DNA of 64,000 nucleotides, taken from Rosistilla ulvae (GTDB taxonomy: Bacteria > Planctomycetota > Planctomycetia > Pirellulales > Pirellulaceae). The position numbers and the translations under genes were made by a program. This document shows positions 54,612-63,776 of the stretch, in pieces (position 1 is the first letter of the stretch; every line of letters begins with the position of its first letter). The notes under the pieces were generated by a model. It worked only from the letters and a program-made list of their open reading frames with translations. It did not search any database and was not told the origin of the DNA. The DNA lies in contig NZ_CP036261.1 in assembly GCF_007741475.1 (NCBI RefSeq), positions 3,473,798 through 3,537,797 of the forward strand, given 5' to 3'.

Positions 54612-56084
54612 ATGAAGCACGTTTTCACGAGTATCGTCTGCTGCTTGCTTTTTGCAACCAATGGTCTGGACGTGTGGGCTGAACCGCCGAGTCCCCAAAT
54701 TACTGTTGCAGCTGATTCGCCTGTAGCGTCTCAAAATACGCATGTGAAAGGCGACGGTGGCTTAAGCTTGACGTCGCAGAAGCCGAACATTGTGCTAATC
54801 ATGGCAGATGATCTCGGCTACGGCGATCTTGGGTGTTATGGTCAGAAATTGATGTCGACGCCGCGAATTGATCAACTGGCCGCCAGCGGAATGCGGTTTA
54901 CTCAAGCCTATGCGGGGGCGCCGGTTTGCACCGCGTCTCGAAGCGTCCTGATGACAGGACTGCACAACGGGCACACTCCTGCTCGGGATAACGTGCCACA
55001 CTACAGCACCTACTTTCAGGAGGATGACGTCACGATTGCAGAAGTCCTCCAGCCTGCCGGCTATCGCTGCGGCGGAGTGGGCAAATGGTCGCTGGGAGAT
55101 ACCGGGTCCGTTGGCAGAGCGACTCATCAAGGGTTTGATTCCTGGTTCGGTTATCTCAATCAGGACCACGCTCACTATTACTACCCAGAATACCTCGACG
55201 ATGACGACGGCAGACTTGAGCTGGCCGGTAACGCAGCTTCGAGAGAACACTACAGCCATGACCTGCTGACCGATCGCGCTCTCCAGTTCATCCGGGAATC
55301 TCAAGCCAGTCCGTTTTTCCTGTATGTCGCGTGGACGTTGCCACATTTCGCTGCCAAAGATGAAGACCCCGACGGCCTTACCGTTCCCTCGACAGCCCCC
55401 TACTCCGATCGAGACTGGGATGAGCGTTCCAAGAAGTATGCCGCGATGATAAACATGCTGGACAGCGATGTGGGTCGAATCCTGGACCTGCTTAGTGAAC
55501 TGGAACTCGAAGAGAACACCTTGGTCATCTTCACCAGCGACCATGGTGGCCATTGGTCTGTGCCCAAACCACTCAAAACAAATGGGGCGCTTCGTGGTTA
55601 CAAACGGGACCTGACCGAAGGTGGCATTCGCGTTCCCTTTATCGCTCGCTGGACCGGAACCATTTCCGCCAACCAAACCAATCGGGACGTGATTGCGTTT
55701 CAAGACATGTTGCCGACCTTCGCGGAATTGGCCGACGTAAGTCCTCCCCAGGGCATTGATGGGATTTCTGTCGTGGATGCCATGCAGGGCAAAAAACTCG
55801 ATTCGACGCGTGAGTTTCTCTATTGGGATTACGGGCACTGCCGAGCCCGTTACGATCAAGCGGTTCGCTGGAAAGATTGGAAGGGAATTCGGCAGGGAGC
55901 GGGTAGCGATCTCCAGCTCTACGATCTCGCGAGCGATGTCTCTGAATCCCACAACATCGCTGCAAACCATCCCGAAATTGTGCGGCGGATCGAAGCCATG
56001 ATGGACGGCGCTGTGACGCCCAGCGAGCGATACCCAATCGGAAAACGATACCGAGGCAGACCACTGTGGACTCGCGAAAAATGA
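54612..56084 (+). CDS. Sulfatase 1 (formylglycine-dependent arylsulfatase), secreted
   Basis: 490 aa from ATG 54612 with a signal peptide (MKHVFTSIVCCLLFATNGLD, cleavage near VWAE); an in-frame ATG at 54510 is possible. The alkaline phosphatase-fold core opens KPNIVLIMADDLGYGDLGCY (D66-D67 bind calcium). The formylglycine site is C106-T-A-S-R (PVCTASRSVLMTG). Other active-site motifs are VGKWSLG and IFTSDHGGHW. It cleaves sulfate esters, most likely from algal polysaccharides or glycans as in other marine planctomycetes (inference). It stands between two MITE-like elements (54270-54418 and 56125-56320). No maturase gene is nearby. Confidence 0.93.
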   Translation: MKHVFTSIVCCLLFATNGLDVWAEPPSPQITVAADSPVASQNTHVKGDGGLSLTSQKPNIVLIMADDLGYGDLGCYGQKLMSTPRIDQLAASGMRFTQAYAGAPVCTASRSVLMTGLHNGHTPARDNVPHYSTYFQEDDVTIAEVLQPAGYRCGGVGKWSLGDTGSVGRATHQGFDSWFGYLNQDHAHYYYPEYLDDDDGRLELAGNAASREHYSHDLLTDRALQFIRESQASPFFLYVAWTLPHFAAKDEDPDGLTVPSTAPYSDRDWDERSKKYAAMINMLDSDVGRILDLLSELELEENTLVIFTSDHGGHWSVPKPLKTNGALRGYKRDLTEGGIRVPFIARWTGTISANQTNRDVIAFQDMLPTFAELADVSPPQGIDGISVVDAMQGKKLDSTREFLYWDYGHCRARYDQAVRWKDWKGIRQGAGSDLQLYDLASDVSESHNIAANHPEIVRRIEAMMDGAVTPSERYPIGKRYRGRPLWTREK

Positions 56085-56124
56085 TTGGCTCGACGAATCG
56101 CCTCGGCATCCCCATCCTGGATCA

Positions 56125-56320
56125 AAAAAGGGGTCAGGACTCTTTTGCGTTGGTTCGCGAATTACCACGGTTCAATGCGTGGTCGATCGCGTTTGCCTCG
56201 TCATCGTGGTTGGGGCTTGGTGTCATTTATGGATAGAAGGCCAGTGTGGCGCCGAAAAGAGTCCTGACCCCTTTTCTCCGACAGTCTGGCGCCGAAAAGA
56301 GTCCTGACCCTTTTTTTTCG
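56125..56320. repeat. MITE-like element M2 plus an extra end
   Basis: Left end AAAAGGGGTCAGGACTCTTTT (56127 on) and right end AAAAGAGTCCTGACCCCTTTT (to about 56275) are inverted copies. The interior is the same as in M1. Immediately after, GGCGCCGAAAAGAGTCCTGA repeats the right end, with a run of T to 56320, so a second right end is stacked on the first. Confidence 0.8.
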
Positions 56321-56356
56321 ACTGGCACTACTGTGCGCGGCTCGCCAGGAACGAAG

Positions 56357-56965
56357 CTAGGCGGCTCGCAAGCCGGTGAACAATCGATCCAGCTGTGATT
56401 GGCATTTCCCCCAATCATACCATTGGCCTTCCGCTTCGGCGGTTGCGGTGATCCACATGCCCTGCTCGGCACCATCAATGTTTACCGCAAGACGCACTTC
56501 CATCGCGCGGAGGTCCGGAGGAAGCGTTGCCCGAATGTGGCAGTGGTTATCGCCAAACGTGACGCATGTGATCGAGTGCTCGATCGACGCCAGCGTCACT
56601 GCGAGATTCGCTAGCACTTCTCCAGGCGGTAGCGTCACGAACTCCCGGCGTTCTTTCCCCGTCTTGAAGCCAAGTTTCGCTGTGAGAGGTTGCGAGGCTT
56701 TGGCGATCGCAAGGCTTGAGATTCCCCCCATCATCGGCGAGGCCACAGCATCGATCAAGTCGAGTAGGAGTGAACTAGTGTCCCTGCCCGCGCCCGCTTT
56801 CGCCTGCGTCACGCGTTGATTGACTTCGGCGCTTTGGCTGATCCGCTCAAAGTCATAAGACTGACGCCAGTCAAACACCTCGGGCACCTCACCGAGTTGC
56901 ACGCGAGTGCCACAGTTCGAGCAGAACTTCCCATTCACTTCGCATCCGCACTCACTGCAGTACAT
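56357..56965 (-). CDS. Zinc-ribbon protein, hypothetical
   Basis: 202 aa from ATG 56965, which has a strong AAGGAG site eight bases upstream. The N-terminus is a double-CxxC zinc ribbon (MYCSECGCEVNGKFCSNCGT). The rest has no known domain: a Lys/Glu/Gln-rich region to about residue 70, then SLLLDLIDAVASPMMGGISS and a beta-rich end (IEHSITCVTFGDNHCHIRA, GMWITATAEAEGQWYDWG). Looks like a cytoplasmic binding protein. No partner genes are adjacent. Confidence 0.65.
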   Translation of the reverse strand: MYCSECGCEVNGKFCSNCGTRVQLGEVPEVFDWRQSYDFERISQSAEVNQRVTQAKAGAGRDTSSLLLDLIDAVASPMMGGISSLAIAKASQPLTAKLGFKTGKERREFVTLPPGEVLANLAVTLASIEHSITCVTFGDNHCHIRATLPPDLRAMEVRLAVNIDGAEQGMWITATAEAEGQWYDWGKCQSQLDRLFTGLRAA

Positions 56966-57644
56966 TAAACGTCTCCTTTAAGCAACGATGACTACCTTTG
57001 AGGTATCGGTAGAGAACGTTGTGGGGCCGCAATCAAACAATGCTATCAGCGAGGCGTTTTCTTTAGCTTTTTCGCGATAATTCCTAATACATTTCGTCCG
57101 CAAAAAGCAGTTTACCGGTTAGGAATGGTTGGTCTCATCACACCTCAATCCTTGCCCCGGCGGCATGGAACTCCGAGCTATCTTCGCGTGGACAGCGATT
57201 GCAAGCATTACCACCCGAAGCAATTGTTTCTGAATAGAGATAGGCTCCCTCACGCCCATCCGTGCTCCCCCGAAACAAGTTTGTGGGAGCGGAGAGCCTG
57301 ATCCTAGACGCTGGCGTTTGGGCCAATTTCGGTCACCCCGCCTCGCTCCGGTGGCCAACGCCGGAGCTTTCTATTCCCACTTGCGAGAAGGGTCACCGCT
57401 CCTGTCTGTGGAATAGTCAAACCGCGATCCAGGCTTGATGCGACCGCCGCTCCGCAGCTAGATATCCAGCCGAACTACGGGAGTCGATATTGAATATCTG
57501 CCGTTGCATAACTCGCCGTTCTTTAACGGTTTGTGATACCATAATCCACTTGTAAAACGTCGCCTCGCAGGAACCGCGATGAGCGTGTTCGCCGACGCCT
57601 GCGGCTACGGGTTAAACGATTCAATCGACAACCGAACTATCACC
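56966..57644. other. Intergenic gap before sulfatase 2
   Basis: 679 bp between a minus-strand gene and a plus-strand sulfatase. A minus-strand frame at 57119-57358 is unconvincing. No repeat or RNA was recognised; the promoters of both genes should be here. Confidence 0.5.
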
Positions 57645-59090
57645 ATGAAAGCTACCTCACCGTTTCTGCTGTCGATGCTGTTGTTCTTTTTCAGTTCGCC
57701 TGCACAGGCCGCGGAGGCTCACCAACCGAACATCGTTTTCATCCTTGTGGATGATCTGGGGTGGTCCGACCTGCATTGCTACGGGCACCGTTATCACCAC
57801 ACTCCGCACCTTGATCGTCTGGCTGCTGAGGGGCTGCGGTTTACCGCTGGCTACTCCCCTGCCCCGATCTGTTCGGCCGCACGAGCCAGCATTCTGACGG
57901 GAAAGACGGTGGCTCGTTTGGGCTTTGAGTTTGTCACCAAAAACACTCCGGGGCGGCAGTCGCTCGATATCGATGTGCCGCTTTTGACGCCCGAACTGAC
58001 GCTGAACCTGCCGACCGCGGAAGTCACGATCGCCGAGCGACTGGCGGCGGTTGGTTATCAAACAGCCTTCTTTGGCAAGTGGCACGTCAGTCAGCATTAC
58101 CAGCGACGCTACCTCGCCTGGCACCCCGATTTCGGTCCGCAACAACAGGGATTTGCTGTCGCCGGCGAAGACTTTGGCGATCACCCTTATGCGTGGAACA
58201 AAAAACATCCTCCCTCACCCGCCCCCGATGGCGTGTTCCCTCGGGATTCGATGATCCAGCGGACGGCCGACTTTATCCGAAGGCAAGCCGACGCCACCAA
58301 GCCCTACTTCTTGATGGCCTCATCCTTTTATGTGCATACTCCCGTGAAGACTCGCTGCCGTTGGCTGGTCGAAAAATACGAACGTCACCTGCCCCCCGAC
58401 GCCAAGCATCGCAGACAACGGCTGGAATACGCGGCGTTTGTCGAGACGCTTGATCACCACGTGGGAACGATCCTGGATGCCATCGATCAGTCGGGACAGC
58501 GAGAAAACACGTTGGTGTTCTTTATGTCCGACAACGGTGGCCACCCCGAGTATTGTGCCAACGCGCCGCTGCGTGGATCGAAATGGAACCTGTATGAAGG
58601 CGGCATACGTATTCCCATGATCGCCAGGTGGCCGGGAAAGATTGACGCAGGCGTTATCAGTGATACGCCTGTGATTGGATACGACCTGTCGCCGACATTT
58701 GTCAGCCTCGCAGGCGGCGATGCAAAAGGCGTCGACGGTATCGATATGCAGCGAGTGTTGAGGGAGCCAAGTTGGAAGCCGAACCGACATTTGCTGTGGC
58801 ACTTTCCCTATTATCATCCTGAAAGAACGTTTTCGAAGGCCATCGACAAGATTGGCGTCGATGATTTCGCCACCAGCAAGACGCGACCTCAGTCCGCGCT
58901 GCGCAAAGGTAACTACAAGCTAATTCACTTCGCTGAAGACGATCGCGTGGAACTGTACGACGTCGCAGCGGATATCTCCGAAGCAAACGACCTCAGCCAG
59001 TCGCACGCGGCAATCGCTGCCCAGTTGCGAGAAACCCTGCAACAACAACTCGATGCGATGAACGCCCGCCGCGCTGTGGCGCGGGAATAG
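57645..59090 (+). CDS. Sulfatase 2 (formylglycine-dependent), secreted
   Basis: 481 aa from ATG 57645 with a signal peptide (MKATSPFLLSMLLFFFSSPA, cleavage near QAAE). Core: NIVFILVDDLGWSDLHCYG (metal-binding Asp pair), formylglycine site C76-S-A-A-R (PICSAARASILTG), FGKWHVS, and FFMSDNGGHPEYC. Similar in plan to sulfatase 1 but clearly different in sequence; not a recent duplicate. Substrate unknown. The 66 bases before the start also read in frame but do not form a signal. Confidence 0.93.
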   Translation: MKATSPFLLSMLLFFFSSPAQAAEAHQPNIVFILVDDLGWSDLHCYGHRYHHTPHLDRLAAEGLRFTAGYSPAPICSAARASILTGKTVARLGFEFVTKNTPGRQSLDIDVPLLTPELTLNLPTAEVTIAERLAAVGYQTAFFGKWHVSQHYQRRYLAWHPDFGPQQQGFAVAGEDFGDHPYAWNKKHPPSPAPDGVFPRDSMIQRTADFIRRQADATKPYFLMASSFYVHTPVKTRCRWLVEKYERHLPPDAKHRRQRLEYAAFVETLDHHVGTILDAIDQSGQRENTLVFFMSDNGGHPEYCANAPLRGSKWNLYEGGIRIPMIARWPGKIDAGVISDTPVIGYDLSPTFVSLAGGDAKGVDGIDMQRVLREPSWKPNRHLLWHFPYYHPERTFSKAIDKIGVDDFATSKTRPQSALRKGNYKLIHFAEDDRVELYDVAADISEANDLSQSHAAIAAQLRETLQQQLDAMNARRAVARE

Positions 59091-59206
59091 GAGAGCCGCC
59101 TCCTGACTGCGAAGCAGTTAAAGAGAATAGCCAGGAGTAAGGGATCCAAGCGTCAGCGAGATATCACGCGACCTCTTTTCTTTTCTGACCCCTCTTCTTT
59201 TTCGCG

Positions 59207-59410
59207 TTAACAATCACTTTTGGTAACGATACCACTGGGCAGCAGTCCTTTCTGCTGCCGCATGCGACTGCGATTTACTGCTATTTCAGCCGCCGGTATT
59301 TTAGTTAAGTGAATCGCAATGGCTAGGACTGCGCCGGCAGATGCAAACGCTTGAACTGCGATCCGACGCCCCGCTACGTCGACAAAAACAGCGAAATCAT
59401 GCTCGTTCAA
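59207..59410 (-). CDS. Possible small membrane protein, translationally coupled
   Basis: 67 aa if started at TTG 59410, which overlaps the TGA stop of the preceding minus-strand gene (TTGA). It has one hydrophobic stretch (IAVQAFASAGAVLAIAIHL) and a basic end (NRSRMRQQKGLLPSG). The coupling geometry is the main support; there is no family match. It may be chance. Confidence 0.3.
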   Translation of the reverse strand: MNEHDFAVFVDVAGRRIAVQAFASAGAVLAIAIHLTKIPAAEIAVNRSRMRQQKGLLPSGIVTKSDC

Positions 59411-59994
59411 AATCTGTCCGGTGGATCGAACCGCTCGCCCGCAAATGGGGCTGTCGCGTCGCTCCTTTCTGTGTCGCCAATCCGAGATGCTGTCACTTCT
59501 CCGATTTGAATTTTGTTTTGCTTGCACCACTGTCGAAACATTTCGAGGTTTGAAAACCAGATCGAGCTGAAATAATAATCACCTTGTTTGGTGCGGAGTA
59601 TGTAGCGCCGTGAGATTCGATTGGGCTCTGTCGGATGCGACTCGAGCACTTCGTCGACACGGGAGATCTCCATTACGGGGATCTGCCGCACATGAACCAT
59701 CCACGGAGCCCATGGCAGCTTGCCAAGTTTGGGAAGCTGCAGCCGAATGGACCCTGAATTCCGTCGACCCTCAAACTCGACTCGCAAACGAAACAAGGCG
59801 ACTGCGGCTACCAAGAGGAAGAAGCCCGGCACATAGGTCAATGACAGCATGAAGACTGTCGCATCAGGCCCCTGGGGATCACCATAGATGAGGAACGGAA
59901 ATCCGAATAAGGACAGCGCTATGGCGACCAAGATCCAAATGATGCCCCAACGCTTCGGTAGCGTGACAATTCTTCTCTTGGTTCGATGATTCAC
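59407..59994 (-). CDS. Two-helix membrane protein with PH-like cytoplasmic domain, hypothetical
   Basis: 195 aa if started at GTG 59994. The open frame continues upstream, but its first part encodes the end of a transposase remnant and MITE sequence, so the later start is favoured. Two membrane helices (WGIIWILVAIALSLFGFPFL and LTYVPGFFLLVAAVALF) are followed by a soluble part with strands typical of YcxB/PH-like domains (VHVRQIPVMEISRVDEVLES, ISRRYILRTKQGDYYFSS). Role unknown. Confidence 0.6.
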   Translation of the reverse strand: MNHRTKRRIVTLPKRWGIIWILVAIALSLFGFPFLIYGDPQGPDATVFMLSLTYVPGFFLLVAAVALFRLRVEFEGRRNSGSIRLQLPKLGKLPWAPWMVHVRQIPVMEISRVDEVLESHPTEPNRISRRYILRTKQGDYYFSSIWFSNLEMFRQWCKQNKIQIGEVTASRIGDTERSDATAPFAGERFDPPDRF

Positions 59995-60028
59995 CGTTGC
60001 ACATTTTACAGAAAAGGGGTCAGGACTC

Positions 60029-60220
60029 TTATTCGATTTTGTCGGGGTTCGAAGGCAGCTTCCGTGGGCGTCCTCGAGGACGTAAAGTCGATTCGAGGTC
60101 GAGCCGCCGGGCAAGCGATTCAACCCATGTCTCTTCTCCGAAGGGGCTGCCGCGACGCACGGACCACCGCACTGCCTTGAGCTCCTTGTCAGTCAATGGC
60201 TCGTTCACGCGAGCAACCCA
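60029..60220 (-). pseudogene. Remnant of REP-associated (Y1-type) transposase, C-terminal end only
   Basis: Read on the minus strand the frame gives NEPLTDKELKAVRWSVRRGS, PFGEETWVESLARRLDLES and TLRPRGRPRKLPSNPDKIE, then TAA at 60029-60031. I recognise this as the typical C-terminus of planctomycete REP-associated tyrosine transposases (RAYT). The catalytic N-terminal part (HUH and Tyr motifs) is missing. Immediately after the stop comes AAAAGGGGTCAGGACTCTTA (reverse orientation), the same motif that ends the MITE-like elements M1 and M2. Confidence 0.7.
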
Positions 60221-60230
60221 GCCAGGTAAG

Positions 60231-60418
60231 CGGACTCGTTTTGCTGGCTTTTATAACGCAGCTTGCGAGTGGATGGTAGCGTTTGCGTGATTCGCGGCCA
60301 GGACGTTTGAGGTACCTTGCTGCCGCCCCGCCGGGGCTTTTGATGGGCTTGCGGCGTGGATGGTCCTGTGGCTCACGCCATGGGCTACCTGCTGTGGTCC
60401 CTGCCGGGACTGGTGCAA
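60231..60418. repeat. Third copy of the 160-190-bp dispersed repeat
   Basis: CGGACTCGTTTTGCTGGCTT, ACGCAGCTTGCGAGTGGATG, TTGCTGCCGCCCCGCCGGGG and TGGCTCACGCCATGGGCTAC follow the same order as the copies at 53862 and 54059. It is next to the transposase remnant. Confidence 0.8.
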
Positions 60419-60570
60419 TTAGTCTGCAGACGAAAACGAAAGTCGTGACGACATCCGCTACGTTTTGCGTCGCCAACGGACTACGGGAATTGCCAAGCCA
60501 GGTGAGTGCGTGGGCTGCGACACCGACTGTGTCAGCACGGTTCGCACGCGATTGGTTGCAGTGCGATCAG

Positions 60571-62415
60571 CTACCGAATCGCCGACTGAGTGAGACCTTC
60601 GGCTAGCTGCGGTTGGGTTGCCGAGTTTTCAGCTGGTTCGTCCAAATGCAGTTGCAGGATGCGAAGCACTTCCTCAACCGTATCGGGATGGCTTTGCAAA
60701 CGCCGATGGGTTGTCGCCACGATTCGCTCGCTATCCGCACCGTGATGGCGAGCACTCACGACCGGCACGACGCCATCGGCGGGCCCACCGATAAGCATTT
60801 TGTGGCCGTTTCCGATCACCGAATGCAGACGGATGTGCGGGGCAAGTGGTAATTGTCTCATCGCCTGGAGGGTTGGATCCTCCGGTTCCAGCATGTGAAC
60901 ACTTGTTGGAATATGTTTTGAATAGAAAGGAGTGATCGCCTCGCGATTGCGAGCCAGAAACGCATCGTACTCGTCGGAGAAATCGTGGGAACGTGAGACG
61001 AGAAGTGAGGCGAATTGACCGATCCATTCATCCGCGATGGGCGAACCTCCATGCGGCGTGCCGATGAAAATGGCTCGCTCCACAAACGGCGAAGGCTCAA
61101 AGAAGAACAGCTCCGAGAGGTACTCGTGCATCTGCGGGTCCGCCTGCAACGACTCGATCGGCCGCTTGGCAAACGACTTCCAAAGCGATGTTCCACTCGG
61201 GGCGACTTGCAGTTTCGTTAGCAAACCTCCCATGCTGTGGCCGATGATGACACTGCGATGGAGTGCGGGGTCGGCGGTCGTTTTCGTAAATGACGCGATC
61301 GCCTCGCTGCACTCGCGTCGCAAATCGGCAGCGGAACGGAGGAACGGACGACCGGTTGGATAGCCGAACAACCAGATCTGGTAACGCGAATTGACCCCGT
61401 CGGCCGTGCGGAGTTCGTTGATCAATCCGATCCAAGTGAGTGGATCGGAAGCCAATCCATGGACAAAAACCAACGGGATCTTGCCCGGCTGGTAGGGCTC
61501 AAGCATGATCAACTGACCACTTCGGTGCAGTCGATCGGGATGCATGAAGCCTTCGTAATTGAGATGGGGCGTGTTGTTGTTTAACCAAGCAATTGGCGCC
61601 GATAGGTCAGCCGCCAATGGAGTTTCACCTCCGTCGTCTTTCGCCAGCTCGGAGTGAACAAGCGGATTGAAAACCTCCAGCACTTGATTCGGCGTGGCTT
61701 CATCGGATTCGCGATCGCCGTCGACCGGCAGGTTTCGAAGCATCGCAGTCGCCGCGAAGGGCAATTGCGGGATCATGAATCGTTCTTGCTGATCCCGTTG
61801 TCGCAGCACCACCAGCGGAACACCCCAACCCGAGCGTCGGTGTTGGTGGGGCAAATGCTCATCCTGATACTCATCGACCGGAATCCAGCAATTGAAATCC
61901 TCCGGTTTCCAGGCGAAACCGTCGTAAACGATCGGGATAGTCACCTCGCCGTCGTCGGTGGTCAAGCGAATGCCATGGATCGGATCGATCTGCCCAAATT
62001 GTTGCGCCGACTCGATCAATCCACGCAGACTTTCGTGATACAGCTCCGCGGCGAGGTTGCGTTGCGCGTCATCGGCAAGGGAAGCGTGGTTTACCGTTTT
62101 CCACGCCAGGCGATTGGCGGCGAGATAATGGGCGGTGCAACGAGGGTCCAGATCCGCTCGCAGTTTCTCCGCGCGGGAGCACGCGGTTCGGCTCACCTCG
62201 ATCGGATCACGCGAGCCGAGTTCGTCACTGGAGAGATCGGCTAGAGCGACAGCCTCGGAGCTGGATGCCACGTCTTCCAATGATCGCTCGGGAAGCCAGG
62301 AAGACCGGCAACCGAGCAGCAGCAACAGAGCTATCGCCCAAGCAGAAACAGGCGCAGGGACGCATCGACCTCGGTTTTTAATCTTGTTGAGATCGTTTTG
62401 GGAATCGCCGGCCAT
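60571..62415 (-). CDS. Alpha/beta-hydrolase lipoprotein (esterase/lipase-like)
   Basis: 614 aa. A lipoprotein signal ends in LLLLLGC (Cys36). Residues about 75-280 form an N-terminal region of unknown fold; YDGFAWKPEDFNCWIPVDEY is conserved-looking. The hydrolase domain starts near GKIPLVFVHGLASDPLTW (oxyanion loop) and contains the nucleophile elbow GHSMGG with Ser394, then GTPHGGSPIADEW. Asp and His of the triad are probably in GGPADGVVPV and ATTHRRLQSHPDTVEEVLRI. Found as a surface or periplasmic lipase/esterase; substrate unknown. No operon partner. Confidence 0.86.
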   Translation of the reverse strand: MAGDSQNDLNKIKNRGRCVPAPVSAWAIALLLLLGCRSSWLPERSLEDVASSSEAVALADLSSDELGSRDPIEVSRTACSRAEKLRADLDPRCTAHYLAANRLAWKTVNHASLADDAQRNLAAELYHESLRGLIESAQQFGQIDPIHGIRLTTDDGEVTIPIVYDGFAWKPEDFNCWIPVDEYQDEHLPHQHRRSGWGVPLVVLRQRDQQERFMIPQLPFAATAMLRNLPVDGDRESDEATPNQVLEVFNPLVHSELAKDDGGETPLAADLSAPIAWLNNNTPHLNYEGFMHPDRLHRSGQLIMLEPYQPGKIPLVFVHGLASDPLTWIGLINELRTADGVNSRYQIWLFGYPTGRPFLRSAADLRRECSEAIASFTKTTADPALHRSVIIGHSMGGLLTKLQVAPSGTSLWKSFAKRPIESLQADPQMHEYLSELFFFEPSPFVERAIFIGTPHGGSPIADEWIGQFASLLVSRSHDFSDEYDAFLARNREAITPFYSKHIPTSVHMLEPEDPTLQAMRQLPLAPHIRLHSVIGNGHKMLIGGPADGVVPVVSARHHGADSERIVATTHRRLQSHPDTVEEVLRILQLHLDEPAENSATQPQLAEGLTQSAIR

Positions 62416-63776
62416 GTCTTCCTTGCTCGATATTCTTTTTCATTGCAATCGATCCAACGATCGCCAGACCAATCGGGCGCCGAATAACGCAGCGAGATCC
62501 GTGGACGATGCAGAGTAGAGAAATACTGGAGGGAGGAAAAGACGAAACATGGGGGATGTCCCTACCGCTTCCATTTCCCGCCGATGTGCGGTTCGGCTGA
62601 AGCCTAGACGCCAGCTCACGTCCCCGATTGCCGCATGAGGTGGTGCGGGGGCAGTTGCTTTTTTTGCCACCGAGTTCACCGAGGACACAGAGGGTTGTTG
62701 TGGTTGATGAATTCCCTCTGTGGACTCAGTGACCTCGGTGGCTAAGGTTTCGCTTGATTGCGATCTAGTTTTCCGAGGCGTGGGTTGGCTGAAGCCTAGA
62801 CGCCAGCTCTCGTCACCGATTGCTGCATGGGGTGCCGATGGGGAGTTGTTTTTTTGCCACCGAGTTCACCGAGGACACAGAGGTTTGTCGCGGTTGATGG
62901 ATTTCCTCTGTGGACTCAGTGACCTCGGTGGCTAAGGTTCGCTTGTTTACGTTCTAGTTTGCCGAGGCGCGGATCGGCTGAAGCCTAGACGCCGGTTCAC
63001 GTCACCGATTGCCGCATGGGGTGCCGGGGGCAGTTGTTCTTTTTGCCACCGAGTTCACCGAGAACACAGAAGGGTTTGGTGGTTGCAGGATTTCCTCTGT
63101 GGACTCAGTGACCTCGGTGGCTATGGTTTCGCTTGTTTGCGTTTTAGTTATCCGAGTCGCGGTTCAGCTGAAGCCTAGACGCCGGTTCACGTCACCGATT
63201 GCCGCATGGGGTGCCGGTGGGGAGTTGTTTTTTTGCCACCGAGTTCACCGAGGACACTGAGGGTTGTCGTGGTTGATGAATTCCCTCTGTGGACTTGGTG
63301 ACCTCGGTGGCTAAGGTTTCGCTTGTTTGCGTTCTAGTTTGCCGATGCGCGGTTCGGCTGAAGCCTAGACGCCAGATCTCGTCACCGATTGCCGCATGGG
63401 GTGCCGATGGGGAGTTGTTCTTTTTGCCGGTTTGACTTATTACGTTTGCGGGTCGTTGATGAAACGCGCGTCGGATCGATTGAACGAGACAGCACGTGTT
63501 GGCGACGTAACGTCATTAATACGTTTCCGACGCAAGAAAGGGACCTACCGAATCGAAACAGAGAAATGCTTGGATCGACAACATGGATGCAGTTGTTGCA
63601 TCGCAGTACCGGATTGTTTGGTTGCAACCGATGTGGTTTGATGCGACCTGGTGCTGTGACTCCGTTCGCGTGATCCTCTAGCTACTACAAGAAGACTCAG
63701 CCCATGCGAACGGAGTCGCGGGACAACTTGGCAACTTGTGTCGAACCTCACAGGAAATCGGAACTACGGGATCCCC
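62416..63776. other. Long gap, mostly tandem repeat array
   Basis: 1361 bp without a supported gene. 62589-63427 is the tandem array (next entry). 63428-63776 has only short frames on both strands and includes GGTTCGATTG-type words without recognisable structure. The promoter of the gene starting at 63777 should be in the last part. Confidence 0.6.
62589..63427. repeat. Tandem array of about 190-bp units
   Basis: Units start with GCCACCGAGTTCACCGAG at 62666, 62856, 63045 and 63235, a spacing of 190, 189 and 190 bp, with a partial unit before and a broken fifth start at 63426. Each unit carries an imperfect hairpin: GCCACCGAGTTCACCGAG...ACACAGAGG mirrored by CCTCTGTGGACTCAGTGACC and CTCGGTGGC. 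A CTGAAGCCTAGACGCC spacer links the units. No coding content. Confidence 0.9.

Larger units (their letters stand above)
59995..60570. other. Repeat-filled gap between membrane-protein gene and hydrolase gene
   Basis: Contains the transposase remnant and one copy of the 160-190-bp repeat. About 60420-60570 has no recognised feature. No intact gene. Confidence 0.6.

Noticed and set aside
57119-57358. Minus-strand frame in the gap before sulfatase 2
   Set aside because: Product resembles nothing, no ribosome binding site; composition as in surrounding non-coding DNA.
59995-60123. N-terminal extension of the membrane protein gene to 60123
   Set aside because: That part encodes transposase remnant and MITE sequence read in another frame; the GTG at 59994 is more likely the start.
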